Notes under the pieces: model-generated
The model's input: the letters and a program-made list of their open reading frames with translations, nothing else
What the model was told of the DNA's origin: nothing
The model's database searches: none
NCBI GenBank assembly: GCA_000149265.1
Contig: CH002657.1
Coordinates: forward strand, 428,300-492,299
Source: Ciona savignyi
Taxonomy: Eukaryota; Chordata; Ascidiacea; Phlebobranchia; Cionidae
Reading direction: 5' to 3'
DNA length: 64,000 nucleotides
Shown here: piece after piece, positions 1 through 12,186 of the stretch
Layout: each line of letters starts with the position of its first letter
How positions within the stretch are numbered: the first letter of the stretch is position 1
Program-made: the position numbers and the translations under genes

Positions 1-727
1 AATGATGGAACCTAAATAACAAGTCTCACACGTTTTCTCATAAAGTATGATTTAAATAATTTATTTAACTTTATTACAAATAATTTATTTAACTTTATTT
101 AACAAACAGAATTAGCATTCATACTCACTGAACATTTGGACTGCTGAAAATTCGTACAACAGATTGAATTGACTTTTCAACGTACCGGTACCAGTTAGAG
201 TTTTCTACAATACAAACAATTTTTTGTTTTGGAAAAGCGGATGATTCATACATTTAAGTATTTAGTCGATGGCTAATACGAGAAATGTGGCTTATTTTGA
301 CAAGAAATCGTGAATCCTAAAGTAATCCAACAATGTGGTTTTATTACAGAACAAGATTGGGTACTTTTATTAAAGAATGATTTATAAATAAAAAAAATCA
401 AACATAGGTAAAAAATCGCAACAACAGACATCCTTATAAGTAATGAACAAACTGCTACTAAAATCAATTAGGATTATATTCCATTTTAGAACATTCAAAG
501 ATTTCAAATGCAGTGTGACGGTTTATAAATAATATCATAATAAAAGCAACTTCGCATGCTAACCCTTGTTATTTTAGGTTTGCATAGTCAACTACTAAAT
601 TTAAATATTCGTAATTAATACAGTTGATTTTATGCAGCAAAGACAGTTAGACTTTGCACATGGTTAAAGTATAGATTTCCATGTAAGACAAATCACACAG
701 CGTTCACTGAAAAAACCTCTTGAGTGC
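1..727. other. AT-rich stretch without a supported gene
   Basis: No open frame here resembles a known protein or has convincing splice-site structure. At about 54-101 an AT-rich unit of about 23 bp (AATAATTTATTTAACTTTAT) is duplicated in tandem. Nothing else of note is seen. Confidence 0.6.
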
Positions 728-1644
728 CAAGCCCCCCCGTATGGAAAGTACGTCAATTTTCGCCAAGATCTCGAGTGTGCAAGCGCCAAATATTTAAGTG
801 TGCAGTGTGCAAACGTCCAAAAGTGTACACTTTAAGTGTGCACACAATCTCCTTTTTATTACTGTTTTACCAAAATCTTGAAAAAACAGGAGAAAACTAA
901 AAGGAGGGAAAGCGGGAAGGCGGGAAGGAGGGAATCCACGCATTAAAATGAAGATTAGCGCATTAAAGTTAGTTTTAAATATGGGGTTGGAGTTAGGGTT
1001 AGTTCTGGGGTCGAGATTAGTGTTCAGGGAAGGGTTTAAATTAGTTTCCGTAATTTTATTGAGCAGTTTCCCTCCTTCCCTCCTTCCCTCTTTCCCTCAT
1101 TTTAGTTTTGCCCAAAAAAACATATTATTCTATCCCATAGGCGCCAAGTTTTTCAAAAGTCTGGGAGTGCGACCAAAAATTGAACGTGTTGGCGCTTCAT
1201 TTATACTTTACGTAACGACGCTTGCGTGGTTACCGCATAAATAATTGTGAAGGTACGTTGTCGCAAATTTAACTGGTTACGGATGTCTTCTATTCGCACG
1301 GTTAAACTTAGATATGCCTTTTGTTATAAAAGTTTAGCTGCAATGCTGGACCTTACGTGATGTCCGACGCAGCTGATGTCGGCATATTTGCTTTAATCGG
1401 GCGGCGCCTATTAAGATAAAAAGTAGGATTAAACAAGATAACACTTGCGCTTAAAATCATAGGGTCGGCTAAATAACAAAAAATGTAATGACACTCTGAC
1501 ATTAAATTACCCGAGGTCCAGAGGTAGGTTTACAGGTTTGTTGAAAAATATACGATATTTATGTTCGCGATCGTGTGAAATTACCCCAAAGTAAAAAAAA
1601 AACTCGAGTGTGCAGCTGCCGTACTTTCCATACTGGCCAAGCCC
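728..1644. mobile_element. Non-autonomous hAT-like transposon (MITE)
   Basis: The ends carry an inverted 14-bp match: GTATGGAAAGTACG at 739-752 and its reverse complement at about 1,619-1,632. On the right the terminus reads CAGTATGGAAAGTACG on the minus strand, which fits the CAG-type start of hAT inverted repeats; on the left it is CCGTATGG. GCCAAGCCC occurs just outside both ends (726-734 and 1,636-1,644) and looks like an 8-9 bp target-site duplication, blurred on the left by a run of C. The interior has no transposase. It holds a purine-rich GGGAAGG-type tract (about 890-935) and its pyrimidine counterpart (about 1,068-1,116), which together form a foldback. hAT assignment is inference from terminus and duplication length. 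Confidence 0.6.
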
Positions 1645-4011
1645 TAATATAGACCTACATCTAGCCTATTAGCCAATATGACATCACACTTTCATAATCC
1701 AAGAATATCCATTAACTAACCTCTTGACATTATAGCTTAACCAGTTTAGGGGTATTTGTAATATCACTACTAACTGTGGGTTAGCAGCCTTATATTCCCA
1801 AAATTAAACTGAAAACCTTTACTTCATCATTCAGATTTTTTAATCATTTTCAGAACCACTTAACTAGTACATCCATGACATACATTAATAAAATCATTAA
1901 TAACATCTATGACATACATTAATAATAATCGCTGTACTTTACATTTAAATGAAGGCTATGAAAGTCAACTCAGAATTAACACAAACAAAAGGAAAAAGGC
2001 TATGACGTTTGGCGGGGGGTTTTCCCTTTTTCTGATATATCACTTCCCCAGCAGTTATCAATGGTTCATATTAAAACACTATTGATATAAAACACACTAT
2101 ACTTATTTGCAATTTTTTTACCTTTGAAAAAAGCGATCGTAGACTATATACTATTTAAATGGGCCAATACTGTGTAGGAAATCCGTGTTTTTGTCCTTAT
2201 TTAATGTGTACCGGGTGTTATCTTTAGTTCCATGTGACTTCCCCTTTCACACGGTTGTTAAACCGCTTTAATGCGGCCGCAAGTTCAAACACTTCCTGGA
2301 CTTCCTATTTCTCTCATAATGCCATGCCCCTTTGTTTAAAACCTGAATAATATCTAACAGTTTAGAACCATGGCTCCTGCAGTAAACATGCAGAGAAGCC
2401 GAGTTCAGTGTTTATTAAGTCGAGCCCGCATTTAATGACTTAACCATGAATGCGTGTTTCATTGTATCTGCATTTGGTCAACAATAAAAGAACCTTCCGT
2501 GATGGAGTCTGGATTGCGAGAGTAACAAATTAGTACAGGTAGCAACAAAAGACCCAAACAAACCTATATCAAAACGCTATGCAACGTTTGACGTTTTTGC
2601 GGTAAGTTAACTGCAACGTTCGAGGTTAGTCGAGGGTAGATTTGCCCTCTGTGTGGCTCGAATATATGCTGACTCCGATATCCGACTTCCAAAGATCGAG
2701 TCCACGCTGGTTGAACGTTGGTTAGTTTATTGTCAAACGTTGTTAATATGAACACACGAATAAATCAATGCGCTTTACTCGGGAATCGATTCGCGGGACC
2801 GACTGGCGTCGGAATAACTGCGCGATGCGTTTAATAGACAGTTCGTTTTCCTTTGCGGCTTGTCAACTCGTTCTTTATTTATTCCGGCAGAAGCGACTTT
2901 TGTCTTGTTCCTTCTGTCAACTATGCCACAAAGTCTCAATAACCTAGCGCTTAACGCGCCAGGTGGCAGTCACCTCGGTCTCAGCCTCGTTCACTCTCTC
3001 TCTGTCAGTCCCCTTCTGACGTTCAAACATCCGTATTTATCTGGTGCTCCAATCCCTAAGAGAAAACTGCATGATGCCCGTTTTTGGTCTTATTCATGTA
3101 ATCTTTTGTCTCCAAAACCACTTATAGATTCTCTGCTTCTCACTCTTGCGACAACATCTCGTGTGATTGTTCGCCCAAAATAGACCCATTAGCTGGTCTG
3201 TCTCACGGGAACCCCATCAAAATCCTTCGTAACTCCGAGCAATAACTGACGTCATAATGATTTTCAGAGATCAAACCACACTGACCCTTAATTGACGTCA
3301 TAATGTTTTTCAGGTCAGCCTTTGCACGCGATCAATGACCAATAACTGGCGCCATAATGCAGTTTTAAGTGGATGACGTCCATCTTATCGCGGATGTTTG
3401 AATTGAAGTGAAAACAAGGCGAACCGCTGCACGCTACAACAGAATTTATTTTATACTGAAATGAGCAGGCTTTATCCATTAAATTTCCTTAAGTGTTTAT
3501 CTCTTTTACGTTTTGAGCAAGAGCCGTTCACATTTTATTGAGTATACCAGCACAATATTTGGATCATTGAAAAAAAAAAACCAACATGACGCGGACTGAG
3601 CAACAAAAGTTATGTAGAACATGTCCATTTTGTGATTATTAATTTTAAGGTATTACAATTGGAGCAGCTTGTTCAGAAATGATTCTTTGTGCGTCGTCAA
3701 AAATACTAAACAATAAGTTCTAGTCGTAGTGGTCAAAAATTTTCAGGCAGTTTTAGGTATGTTTAACTAATTATTACAATCCGGCGAAGTATCCCTTCTA
3801 CTTAACATTTGAGGCAATTACAGTTGTTGTAAATCTGGCATTGCATATTAGGAAATTTAATAAGAGTGTATAAAATTGGACCTATAGCATTCAAGTGCTG
3901 GTGTCTAAAAACTTGTACACACTTTACCAAGTCCAATAACTTGACAGCTGACTTTTAAAAGTGCAATTTATAGGCAGGTTATAATTTTTTACAGAATATA
4001 ACTGTAATAAA
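1645..4011. other. Intergenic region upstream of the seven-helix gene
   Basis: No gene is supported. A unit containing ATGACATACATTAATAA is duplicated at about 1,871-1,930. A less AT-rich part (about 2,550-3,450) contains a 107-codon open frame at 2,860-3,183 that resembles nothing known. Three related TGACGTCATAATG-type units lie at 3,241-3,360 and are listed separately. Confidence 0.5.
3241..3385. promoter_or_regulatory. Cluster of CRE/ATF-type TGACGTCA sites
   Basis: Perfect palindromes TGACGTCA followed by TAATG occur twice (about 3,247 and 3,293). A third related unit reads TGGCGCCATAATG at about 3,347, and a further TGACGTCC lies near 3,374. The three units share flanks (AATAACT or TTAAT before, a TTTTCAG-like stretch after), so they look like a diverged tandem array spaced about 45-55 bp. 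TGACGTCA is the known CREB/ATF binding site. A regulatory role, perhaps for the gene starting 0.6 kb downstream, is inference only. Confidence 0.4.
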
Positions 4012-4982
4012 ATGTCGAGGGTTAACGGCACGGCCGGGAATGTTTCCGACATTTTAGCTCCTGTAAGTCGGTTCATCATACCAGAGTGGTATATAGCCGA
4101 AATCTACAACGTCACAGTTTTGCTCTTTGTTAATTGGATGCTTATCGCGATGTGTATCTACGGAATAAGAAACGGAAAATGGCAACACAAAAATGATGTC
4201 ACAGACACAAAAGCATGTGCAGTCTACACGTCACTTTTGTGTGTGTACCTGGTTAGTTACATTGCAATAATTCCAGGACAAGTTGTTATTAATGTCGGAT
4301 ATGGGGATTTGACATCACGGCCATGCGAGATTTCCATGGACATATTTCTTATGGGGTTTGTCCTAACTGGAATTACCATCTTTAGTTTTCTGTGGCTTAA
4401 ACAACTCTCCCTCTACCAACACCCAGTGATAGCGGAATGTCACAGCACCTTGGTAAAGGTGGCAAGTTGGTTATCCATATCATTTATATGGACTGGCTTT
4501 GTTGCTGCCATCATCGGATTTCTTATAAAAAAACTAGCTATATGTCTTCCGAACGGGGCTGCACATATAATACGTCAGTATTTCTAGAATGGCCGATATA
4601 CGTGGCCTGTGGAATATCCGTGATTGGCGAGTTTGTCATGTTGTTTCTGTTCATCTACCCCCTGCGTATTACTAACTCTACTGCAAACGCTGATCGAATC
4701 TCGTCCATTGTCAAGCGCTCCGCAATCGTCGCCGCCCTATCCATTATAATATGTGAAATGCTTTATATTATCAGCATTACATTTGCATTTGTACACTCAC
4801 TCAAGCTTGCAGTGATTTGTGCCTACTCCTTGCTTGTTCACCTCCTCAGCCTAATCCTTTCATTCGATTGTTGGAGAAGCATAGTTACGTCACCGTTGCG
4901 CTGCTCCAAAGAGAAAGCACAAAATACAACAAATCAACAGCAATCAGCTGTTTCTCTCCATGTCGCTGAAACAGGGGTTTAA
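4012..4982 (+). CDS. Single-exon seven-transmembrane receptor-like protein with a one-base frame shift
   Basis: An intronless frame begins MSRVNGTAGNVS, with N-glycosylation sites NGT, NVS and NVT before the first helix. Four hydrophobic segments follow (about residues 36-56, 70-92, 107-130, 150-170). The frame then closes at 4,587 (191 codons). Continuation in the -1 frame from base 4,533 gives three more helices (starting WPIYVACG, RSAIVAAL and LAVICAY) and stops at 4,980-4,982. The joined product would be about 323 residues with seven helices and an extracellular N-terminus, the plan of a G-protein-coupled receptor. The junction is a run of seven A (4,527-4,533). I do not recognise the family: no DRY or NPxxY motif is evident. 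AATAAA overlaps the stop (4,982-4,987). It may be intact with an assembly error, a pseudogene, or truly frameshifted. Confidence 0.6.
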
Positions 4983-4987
4983 ATAAA

Positions 4988-6261
4988 ACTATGGTACATC
5001 TGCCATTAATATTATGTTTATTACGTTCTATATTAAGAAACACATCACCGGGGTCCTAAACGCTAAGTTCTGATTTCAATAATTTATATATCACTGTTAG
5101 ATTTAGGCCTAAATCGATCAAAAAAATATAATCAATAATTGAGTTACCCCAAGTTATGGATCTGTTAGCTTATCATATATGTTTATACTATTCAAACTGT
5201 TGAAACAAACGTGTTAAATGTCGCTAGTTATAATAAAACGACATTCTTTAAACAAGTTTGCATTTTGCAGTCTAAAGAAGATTTAAGGTTCAATATATTG
5301 GCCACACTTTAACATTGCGCCAGCGGAAAAGGGAGTTGTTAACCACTTTCATAAATTAAGGGTTTCCTTCGAATCCGAAGGACATGTATGACCGGTCGCT
5401 AGGCCATTGGTAAAAACGGGTTATCCGAAAAGGTTAAAAGTCTGTAATCTTGCATTTATGCTCTATACACCAAAACAAAAGCAATCGCCAATAAGCTTGA
5501 ATCTTTTGGTAGTGTTAGCTAATATGCTTTGAATATGCAGTAGCACATTTTGAGTACATCTCAAACTAGATGTGCAACGGTCATTATGGGAAATTAGAAC
5601 CAAGAATTATACATATATATAAAAGGGAGGTCTGGACGATTGTTCGAATTACAATTCTTCTATGTTTTTCTTATCAAGGGTATAAAACAGGAATTTATTC
5701 TGTTGGCTATAGATCATCGGTGGATAAATGGTGCCCCCACCGCGTATTTAGGCTGTAAATAGTTTTGTCGCCATCTGCCTTGGGAGTTTATTAAATGTAA
5801 TTTTTTAAACGCAGAAAGCGTTATTACACGGTAATCGCCATCTGGTTAATAGATCTATTGCAGTGCGTCGAATAAGAGGGATAAATTAGCTTTTCACTTT
5901 AATTAGCGTTGCTTGCAGACAACTATAAGTAAGAACTGTGGGTTAATGAAATTTATTAAACACAATGTTGTATATAATATGAGTGATCAAATTGCACACA
6001 GTCGTAATGCCACACATTGGTAAGTAATACAAACATTAATATGCTACATTAAACAACTCTCTGGAAGAGCCAGTTAAGAATGAACGAACAGAGTTTGTGG
6101 AACTGTGGCGTGCGTAAATGAAATCTTTATCGTACAACAAATGAAAGTTGAACATCACACATCACAGTTCCTGGGATACTACTACACTCAAGAAGATAAT
6201 CAGAAAATTGCAATATATACTTGATCAGTGGTGATGGTGTGAAGTACAGTGATATTGAAAG
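4988..6261. other. Intergenic region; 3' flank of the cathepsin C gene
   Basis: No gene is supported between the seven-helix gene and the cathepsin C stop codon. TTTATT at 5,952-5,957 is AATAAA on the minus strand and could end the cathepsin C transcript, giving a 3' UTR of about 300 bases. The rest is unremarkable AT-rich sequence. Confidence 0.45.
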
Positions 6262-9200
6262 CTATTCTAGTTCCGGTATTGGAAAGCTCTGCTGAGCTAA
6301 ACTAGAAATTGCAATTTCGTCCACTCCTCTTCGGATGCGAACGAAACCTTTCTCCCCCCACGACTCTCCCCAGCTGTTCTTCACAATCCAATACTTCTCA
6401 CCACTGGAGGGATCAGCACCATACCCGACTACCAGCACAGCGTGATTGGTCAGTTCAAACGGGTTGAACGGGGGTGAGTTACGCTCCACTGAAGTCACAT
6501 GGTGGTATATTCCACTCTTATATTGCTGGAAATCTGGATACACCTATACGGATCATGAGACACAAATTTTATTATTAAGAAATTAAATCTCTACATTCAT
6601 TAGACCATGAGTACATTCGTCTGGAATGAGAATGACACTAAAATTTTTAAATTCGATTTTAACAAAGTTTTAGCTTATCAGCAAAATTCTAACCGATTAA
6701 GCTAACTGACCAGATAGCACTGATGCATTACTTCTTTCAACGTTTAAATAAGCACAATGCACAAATACAATCCTGTTGTATTTGAATTATTATTATACAT
6801 AAAATTACTTTAAGTCAATGGTATAAAATATAACCTAATAAGAGAGCAGTACTTAAAAAAAGCACAGTTGCAGGTTCAAAATAGGTATTGTATCATGTAA
6901 ATATTTTGAAACAAACTTATTTATTTTCGACATATTCTTTATTCTGTTTACTTTATAGATTGCACCAGTTTGTGCATGGTAATAAAGTTATTGGGAACAA
7001 TCAATTTGCCAAGCTAAGTTCTAGGCACCATTGTACCTATTGTGTATTATTCCAAAGCAAACAACATACGCCAAACTTGCATTTTTTATTTTTAAACAAA
7101 AATAACATGATAGTAAACACAAAATTGTATGATAATATTCTGACAAGCTGTATCTGGTGGGTTTTACAAAAGTAAAATTAAGTGTAGATGATCTTACTTC
7201 AATAGCGACTGCAATAGGTCCGAAAGCTACCAGATCCTCAATCATTTTTTCCTCCGAGCATGCACCATAGTAGCCACCAACGTATTCATATTTTGCAACA
7301 TAATGTCGCTTGCAGTCCACCATGGCTGGCTCACACTTGTCGGTATCTTTACCAAGGTAGGGATAACACTGCTCCTCCACCACTCCGAAGTCGTGCGCAT
7401 ATTTGCCAGCGATTAGGAACGGAAAACCTCCTGCACAACCTGAAGAGTGGTTCACAAAACTTTTGATTCAGCTTGTATGGATAACAATTTTTACCGTTTT
7501 ATATAACACGTTTTATATAACACAATACTCTTAGTAACAGGTTTTAATCAAGCCATACCTTGTGCATATTGAGAGCAGGAAACGACCTCTTGTGGAGAAA
7601 ATACCGGGGTTTGCGTGTTGTTGGTGGCAATCCGAATACGTGCCTCCAACATTGCCATGGATGCAAAAGCATAACAGCTTCCACAACTTCCCTATAGAAC
7701 AACTAATTATTGAAACTCCACTATTTTTAGATCGATACACTTTTAATCTGACATTACGATGGACGAGTTGGATGAAAATCGCATCAAAAGTTGAGGGAAT
7801 TATAACACAGGCAGTCAGCAGATTATCATGTGTCTACAACTGATTTACCATAGCTATAGCATTGTGTTAAATACAACGAGAACATTGGTACATTCATGTT
7901 CCATATGCTGACCAAAAGGACGATTTTGTCACCAAGCAACTTTGCATGCACTCTTAGCTTGTAAGATAAATTGATATACTGTAGTATGTTGATAGTTATT
8001 GCTCACCTGGTTTCTAACTGGAGATACAAAGTTTTGACCATTTACATTTCTCCAATCAAATGATTCTGGAAACGTTTTCACCAGAGATGAGAATTTGAGT
8101 TTCCTTGGTAGCTTAGACCTAGTAAATAAATGTAATTCGATTTAAAGATTTGTAGAAGATTCTTTTGTACTCCAAGAAGAAGTTCTTGAAAAAGTGTTAA
8201 AAACGCAGTAGCAGAAATCTAACTGTTACAGATTTCAGGAATTACAGTCGAAAGCATGTTAGTTAGTTGTTGGGAAAACAAATAATGTAGCTATAAGACA
8301 AGCGTCAGATTATCGTATGTCTCAGGACAGCAGTAGTGTGTTGTGTTTGTGTACAATAACATAACGCTAGCAGTATTAAATTAACAAATTACTTGTCAAG
8401 GACACAACAACTCTCAAGTGTCAATCACCCAGTGTTTCTGCTGTCTGTATGACAAGATACTGCTGAACCAATATTCACTAGTGTTACATACCTCACAATG
8501 GGACCATTCCCATGTCCTGATCTACTGAGCACTTGCTCATAAGTCATGCTCTCCAATTCAGGGTAACTATCGGCAACCCAAGATCTTTGCTGCTTGTTTA
8601 ATTCCATAATGAACTGCATGTCATTCATGTATGGAGCTTGCAAAGCAAGTTTATTTCTGTAACAGTTAATTAACCTTAGCACAAAATGGTGTTGAAAAAA
8701 TTTATTTACTTAATGCATGTGCCAAATCAGTTTGGTTTCTAGAATTATTCTAGAATCAAAAATTGAGAATCTAGAAATTTAAACTGCTTGGACATGAACA
8801 ATATATACTCAATTTTTAGAATTTTGCATAATTATACAATATAAACTTATTTTATTCCACTACCAGAGCACATAATTTTGAATTGCCATAATTAAAAAAA
8901 TAATTATGAATCATTTTTTGTTCCAAAGCGTATTAGTTTCTGGAATGGACATTTTATACATGTAATATGTAAGATACTGAGGAGGAAAAAACAAAATTTT
9001 ACCGTATCTCACTAAGGTGTGTGTTTTAATATTATACATAATTTTAATTAGGTATTGTTTGATGTACTTGGGTCACTACAACTGACTTACCAAAGTCTTT
9101 AAAATTATTATTGGGGCAATTTTAGGTTATTTTACAAATGTTTTTTTTTTGAAACACAGTTAATTTTAGTTTAAACAGAAAAAATCATAAGTGTTCACAA

Positions 9201-10364
9201 TTGGACATCAATATAGCTACCACTCATACAGTGCTAATATCATTTTTGAGCGCTGCATACTCCCACTAAAAATATGCAACACTTAAATTTTTGTAAAGGT
9301 ACAGGATTTTTATAGCACAAGAAATGTATAAGCTGGTTAAAGTATAAATCTGACCTTGACAACTTAGATGGAGTTTCCTTTACAATTCCATTTGTGTTGT
9401 CCGGAACTTCGGACTGAAGAACAGCTTTATCAGGCTGCTTCATTGCTATAAAACATGCCCAGTTGTTTCCTAGATTATCATGGGCCCAGCCGTACATGGT
9501 TTTGTTGCACCAGTACTTAGTGTGAGTGTCGTTTAAAGTTTCCCATGCAAAAAATGCAAACAGTGTGTGAAAGCCAACTTCTACTTCAAAACCCTGAAAA
9601 TGAAGGAATAATTTTTAGGAAAGTCCATAACATCTCATTAAAAAGTGTTATTTTGGTTTTGACATTTTATTAATAATAATAATATAAATAAAATAAATGA
9701 AGCTTGTGTATATTGAAAAGTTAAAAGAATATTAACAAAGATAATTGAGTGATATTGTATTGTACTGCAATAATTATAGTTAACTAGTCTATATAGTGTA
9801 AGATTTTTATAGGATTATGTTTTAATATCAACATGTAATGTACATTCCAAGAAGCTTGTTTCGCTTTCAGAGAAAACAGGTTGTCTTATTTCTTTACGAA
9901 CAAGTATTTACGTACTTGATTATAAATTAAATTGTAAGTCCCGATTTCATGGTCTGATTCTACAATTGCAGTGTTGTAACTCGAGAGTGAGATTGTAATA
10001 ATCTTGTGAACTGGTCCTGAAAGAAGGTGTTAAAAGAATTAAATAAATTTATCACTCCTGACAAAAAAAATACTGTGGTCTCGGACTGCAGCTTTTCTGT
10101 TAGTATCTCCAAGCACAAACATAATATCTATTCGAACTAGTTGTTTAAAATTGAAATTCATGACAGACTATACCAATAACTGGTGTAACCGGCCATAAAC
10201 TTACCAGGTTTCGAACAGTCAATCGTTTTGTCATGCCCACCCTCCGACATGTGAAATTTCCAAGATCCAAGTAAGTCCTCATGTGTGCAGTTAGCTACAG
10301 TGTCACCAACACTGGAAGCTACACAACTAATCAAAACAATGACAAAACAAACAATGGTCCCCAT
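6262..10364 (-). CDS. CTSC: Cathepsin C (dipeptidyl peptidase 1)
   Basis: Papain-family lysosomal protease that removes N-terminal dipeptides and activates other granule or lysosomal proteases. Eight exons: 10205-10364, 9916-10016, 9355-9593, 8492-8656, 8007-8118, 7559-7691, 7198-7439, 6262-6543; all phases agree, giving 477 residues (human 463). The start [14 protein letters not shown] is a signal peptide. The exclusion domain typical of cathepsin C follows ([11 protein letters not shown], then [14 protein letters not shown]). The papain-like domain begins near FDWRNVNG, with catalytic Cys265 in GSCGSCYAF, His418 in [11 protein letters not shown] and Asn440 in VKNSWG. The C-terminus [13 protein letters not shown] matches the family. 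An upstream extension of the first open frame is not needed because the signal peptide begins at the chosen ATG. Neighbours are unrelated. The assignment is firm; exact splice sites are by eye. Confidence 0.95.
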
Positions 10365-11355
10365 GTCCCTAATTTCCTGATGTTTAACCAAAATTAATTT
10401 CCAGCTATGGTCTCTAATACAATGGAAGTGCAAAAAACACAACCTTTACATCAGGAACTTTTCCCACCATTCGCCAGTTGTATCAAGACTAATACAACAA
10501 TACTAACTCTAAGTCACCAAAATATATAGTTAAATTGATTATGCATACAATAATACAAAATAGAAAATATGATGCAATATTTTATATCATGATGCGTGCA
10601 GTTGTAATAGTCTTAGCAAAAACATGTAGCCAGGATTAAAAAAAATTAATCGTAATGAGTGTTCAGCAGGTTAATGAAATAATTTTTTTATATCAATCAA
10701 TTGACTTCTTTTGAAAAAATGATAAGCACTTTCGGAAAGTCTCATTTAGTTGTCATTATTTTTCTGGCTTTATATTTTTTGAAAAATTAAGCAATATGTA
10801 GTTTACAGTTACTTATAATAATCTACTTAAGTCCGGTACTAAATACATAATTTTGGCAATAAAGACTTGGAAACAAAGAATGGAACTTCTTTTTAAACAA
10901 CTATATATAGATTTAAACAAAGATTAATTACTAGTAAAAACATTGTCAGAATTAGGTTACAAATAAACAAAGAGGTATATTGATATCTATGTGTATACTG
11001 GTGCAAAATGTTACAGTAAATTTGTTTTATAATATATATTACAGTACTTTAGGCAGTTTAACCTGAATGAATTTAAGCAACATAGCAAAAAACAAATCCA
11101 AACATCAGTAAATATAACAATTTTTAAAATTATGCCTAGAAGAAAGGAAATTAAACATAAATACATAAACAGATGAACTAGTATTATGTACAACATATAC
11201 CGCTACTTAAATACCGGTATTAAAATAGATTTTTAATAGTATTTAAATTTCAATAAATAATCTGGGATAATGCTATTTATATAAAGCCATATACAAAATA
11301 TTAGATCATGGTAAACCAATGGTACAGATTGAAAACAATAAGGGAAAATGCCAGC
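10365..11355. other. Intergenic region between the lipid-transfer and cathepsin C genes
   Basis: AT-rich, with no open frame resembling a protein. It should contain the cathepsin C promoter (right of 10,364) and, at its right end, the 3' UTR of the lipid-transfer protein. No distinct motif is identified. Confidence 0.4.
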
Positions 11356-12186
11356 TTATAGTTTAGTATCGCAACCCAAGATACGCTCAACCCAATCAGT
11401 TGAATCCATTTTTGCACCTTCACCACCGAAGTCGGATGGAAGCTTGGTTGGGTCGATTATTTCCCGCAAGTATGAATAGTCTGCACCGAGGATTCGCAGA
11501 CGTTTCTTCAGTTTCTCTTTCATAAATGGACGGACAATTGCAAAGAAGAGATCAAATATTTTGGGCTCATTTACCATGTTAATGGCTTTAACACGGATAG
11601 GCATAGAATCTTGAATTAAATTTACAAATTTCCTACCAATGGAAGGTCCAAGCTGCTGAACAAAATTGAGCCCCATAAAGGACAAATCCTCAATTACTGT
11701 CAAACCATGAATTTGAAAGGACTCATTTTCCAGTAATGTATCCATAGAAACCATAATACAAGCTGCAAATTCATACATTTTTTGATTTTCCAGAATTCCA
11801 GGTCTTCCAATAAAAACACTTGACCCATCTTTACCGATCTCCTCAAAACAAGTAACTACACCTGCATCAAAATGCTCCCTCAACTGATCGGGAGCTTTTA
11901 CTAAATCAAACACTTCATGCCAGCTATTCCACTGGTTATGGTAGTTGTTTAAAAGTTTTAAACTACGGTCATGATCAAATTTTCGGGCTCTTAAAAACCG
12001 GAGCAAAAATTTGTCATCTGATCGTCGAAGGCACAACTTGCTATCTTGTTTAAAGAAAGCTTCTTTTAGTTTGTCGATAGCCAGTAATCGTTCGTTATCA
12101 TCTTCTGGCTCGTTAAGTTCCTCGACTGCTTTGGCGAGAACAGCAGAGTCTAATGTACACTTATATCTGTTACCGATACACTCCAT
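11356..12186 (-). CDS. CRAL-TRIO (SEC14-like) lipid-transfer protein, clavesin/TTPA type
   Basis: An intronless 276-residue protein starting MECIGNRYKCTLD; the open frame upstream lacks an ATG. The N-terminal CRAL-TRIO helical domain contains FLLRFLRARKFDHDRSLKLL, the classic signature. The lipid-binding domain follows (about residues 95-260), with LTVIEDLSFMGLNFVQQLGP, VNLIQDSMPIRVKAINMVNE and a closing LPSDFGGEG motif. Length and order of motifs match alpha-tocopherol transfer protein and the clavesins, which carry hydrophobic ligands or phosphoinositides between membranes. Which member it represents cannot be decided by eye: the phosphoinositide-binding basic residues of human proteins are only partly visible (KEKLKKRLRI). 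Absence of introns contrasts with the neighbouring genes and could reflect retroposition. Confidence 0.9.
   Translation of the reverse strand: MECIGNRYKCTLDSAVLAKAVEELNEPEDDNERLLAIDKLKEAFFKQDSKLCLRRSDDKFLLRFLRARKFDHDRSLKLLNNYHNQWNSWHEVFDLVKAPDQLREHFDAGVVTCFEEIGKDGSSVFIGRPGILENQKMYEFAACIMVSMDTLLENESFQIHGLTVIEDLSFMGLNFVQQLGPSIGRKFVNLIQDSMPIRVKAINMVNEPKIFDLFFAIVRPFMKEKLKKRLRILGADYSYLREIIDPTKLPSDFGGEGAKMDSTDWVERILGCDTKL

Noticed and set aside
980-1005. Telomere-like GGAGTTAGGGTTAGTT
   Set aside because: Only about one and a half TTAGGG units; not a telomeric array.
2860-3183. 107-codon open frame on the plus strand
   Set aside because: No recognisable domain, no splice context, low-complexity Ser/Leu-rich composition; likely chance.
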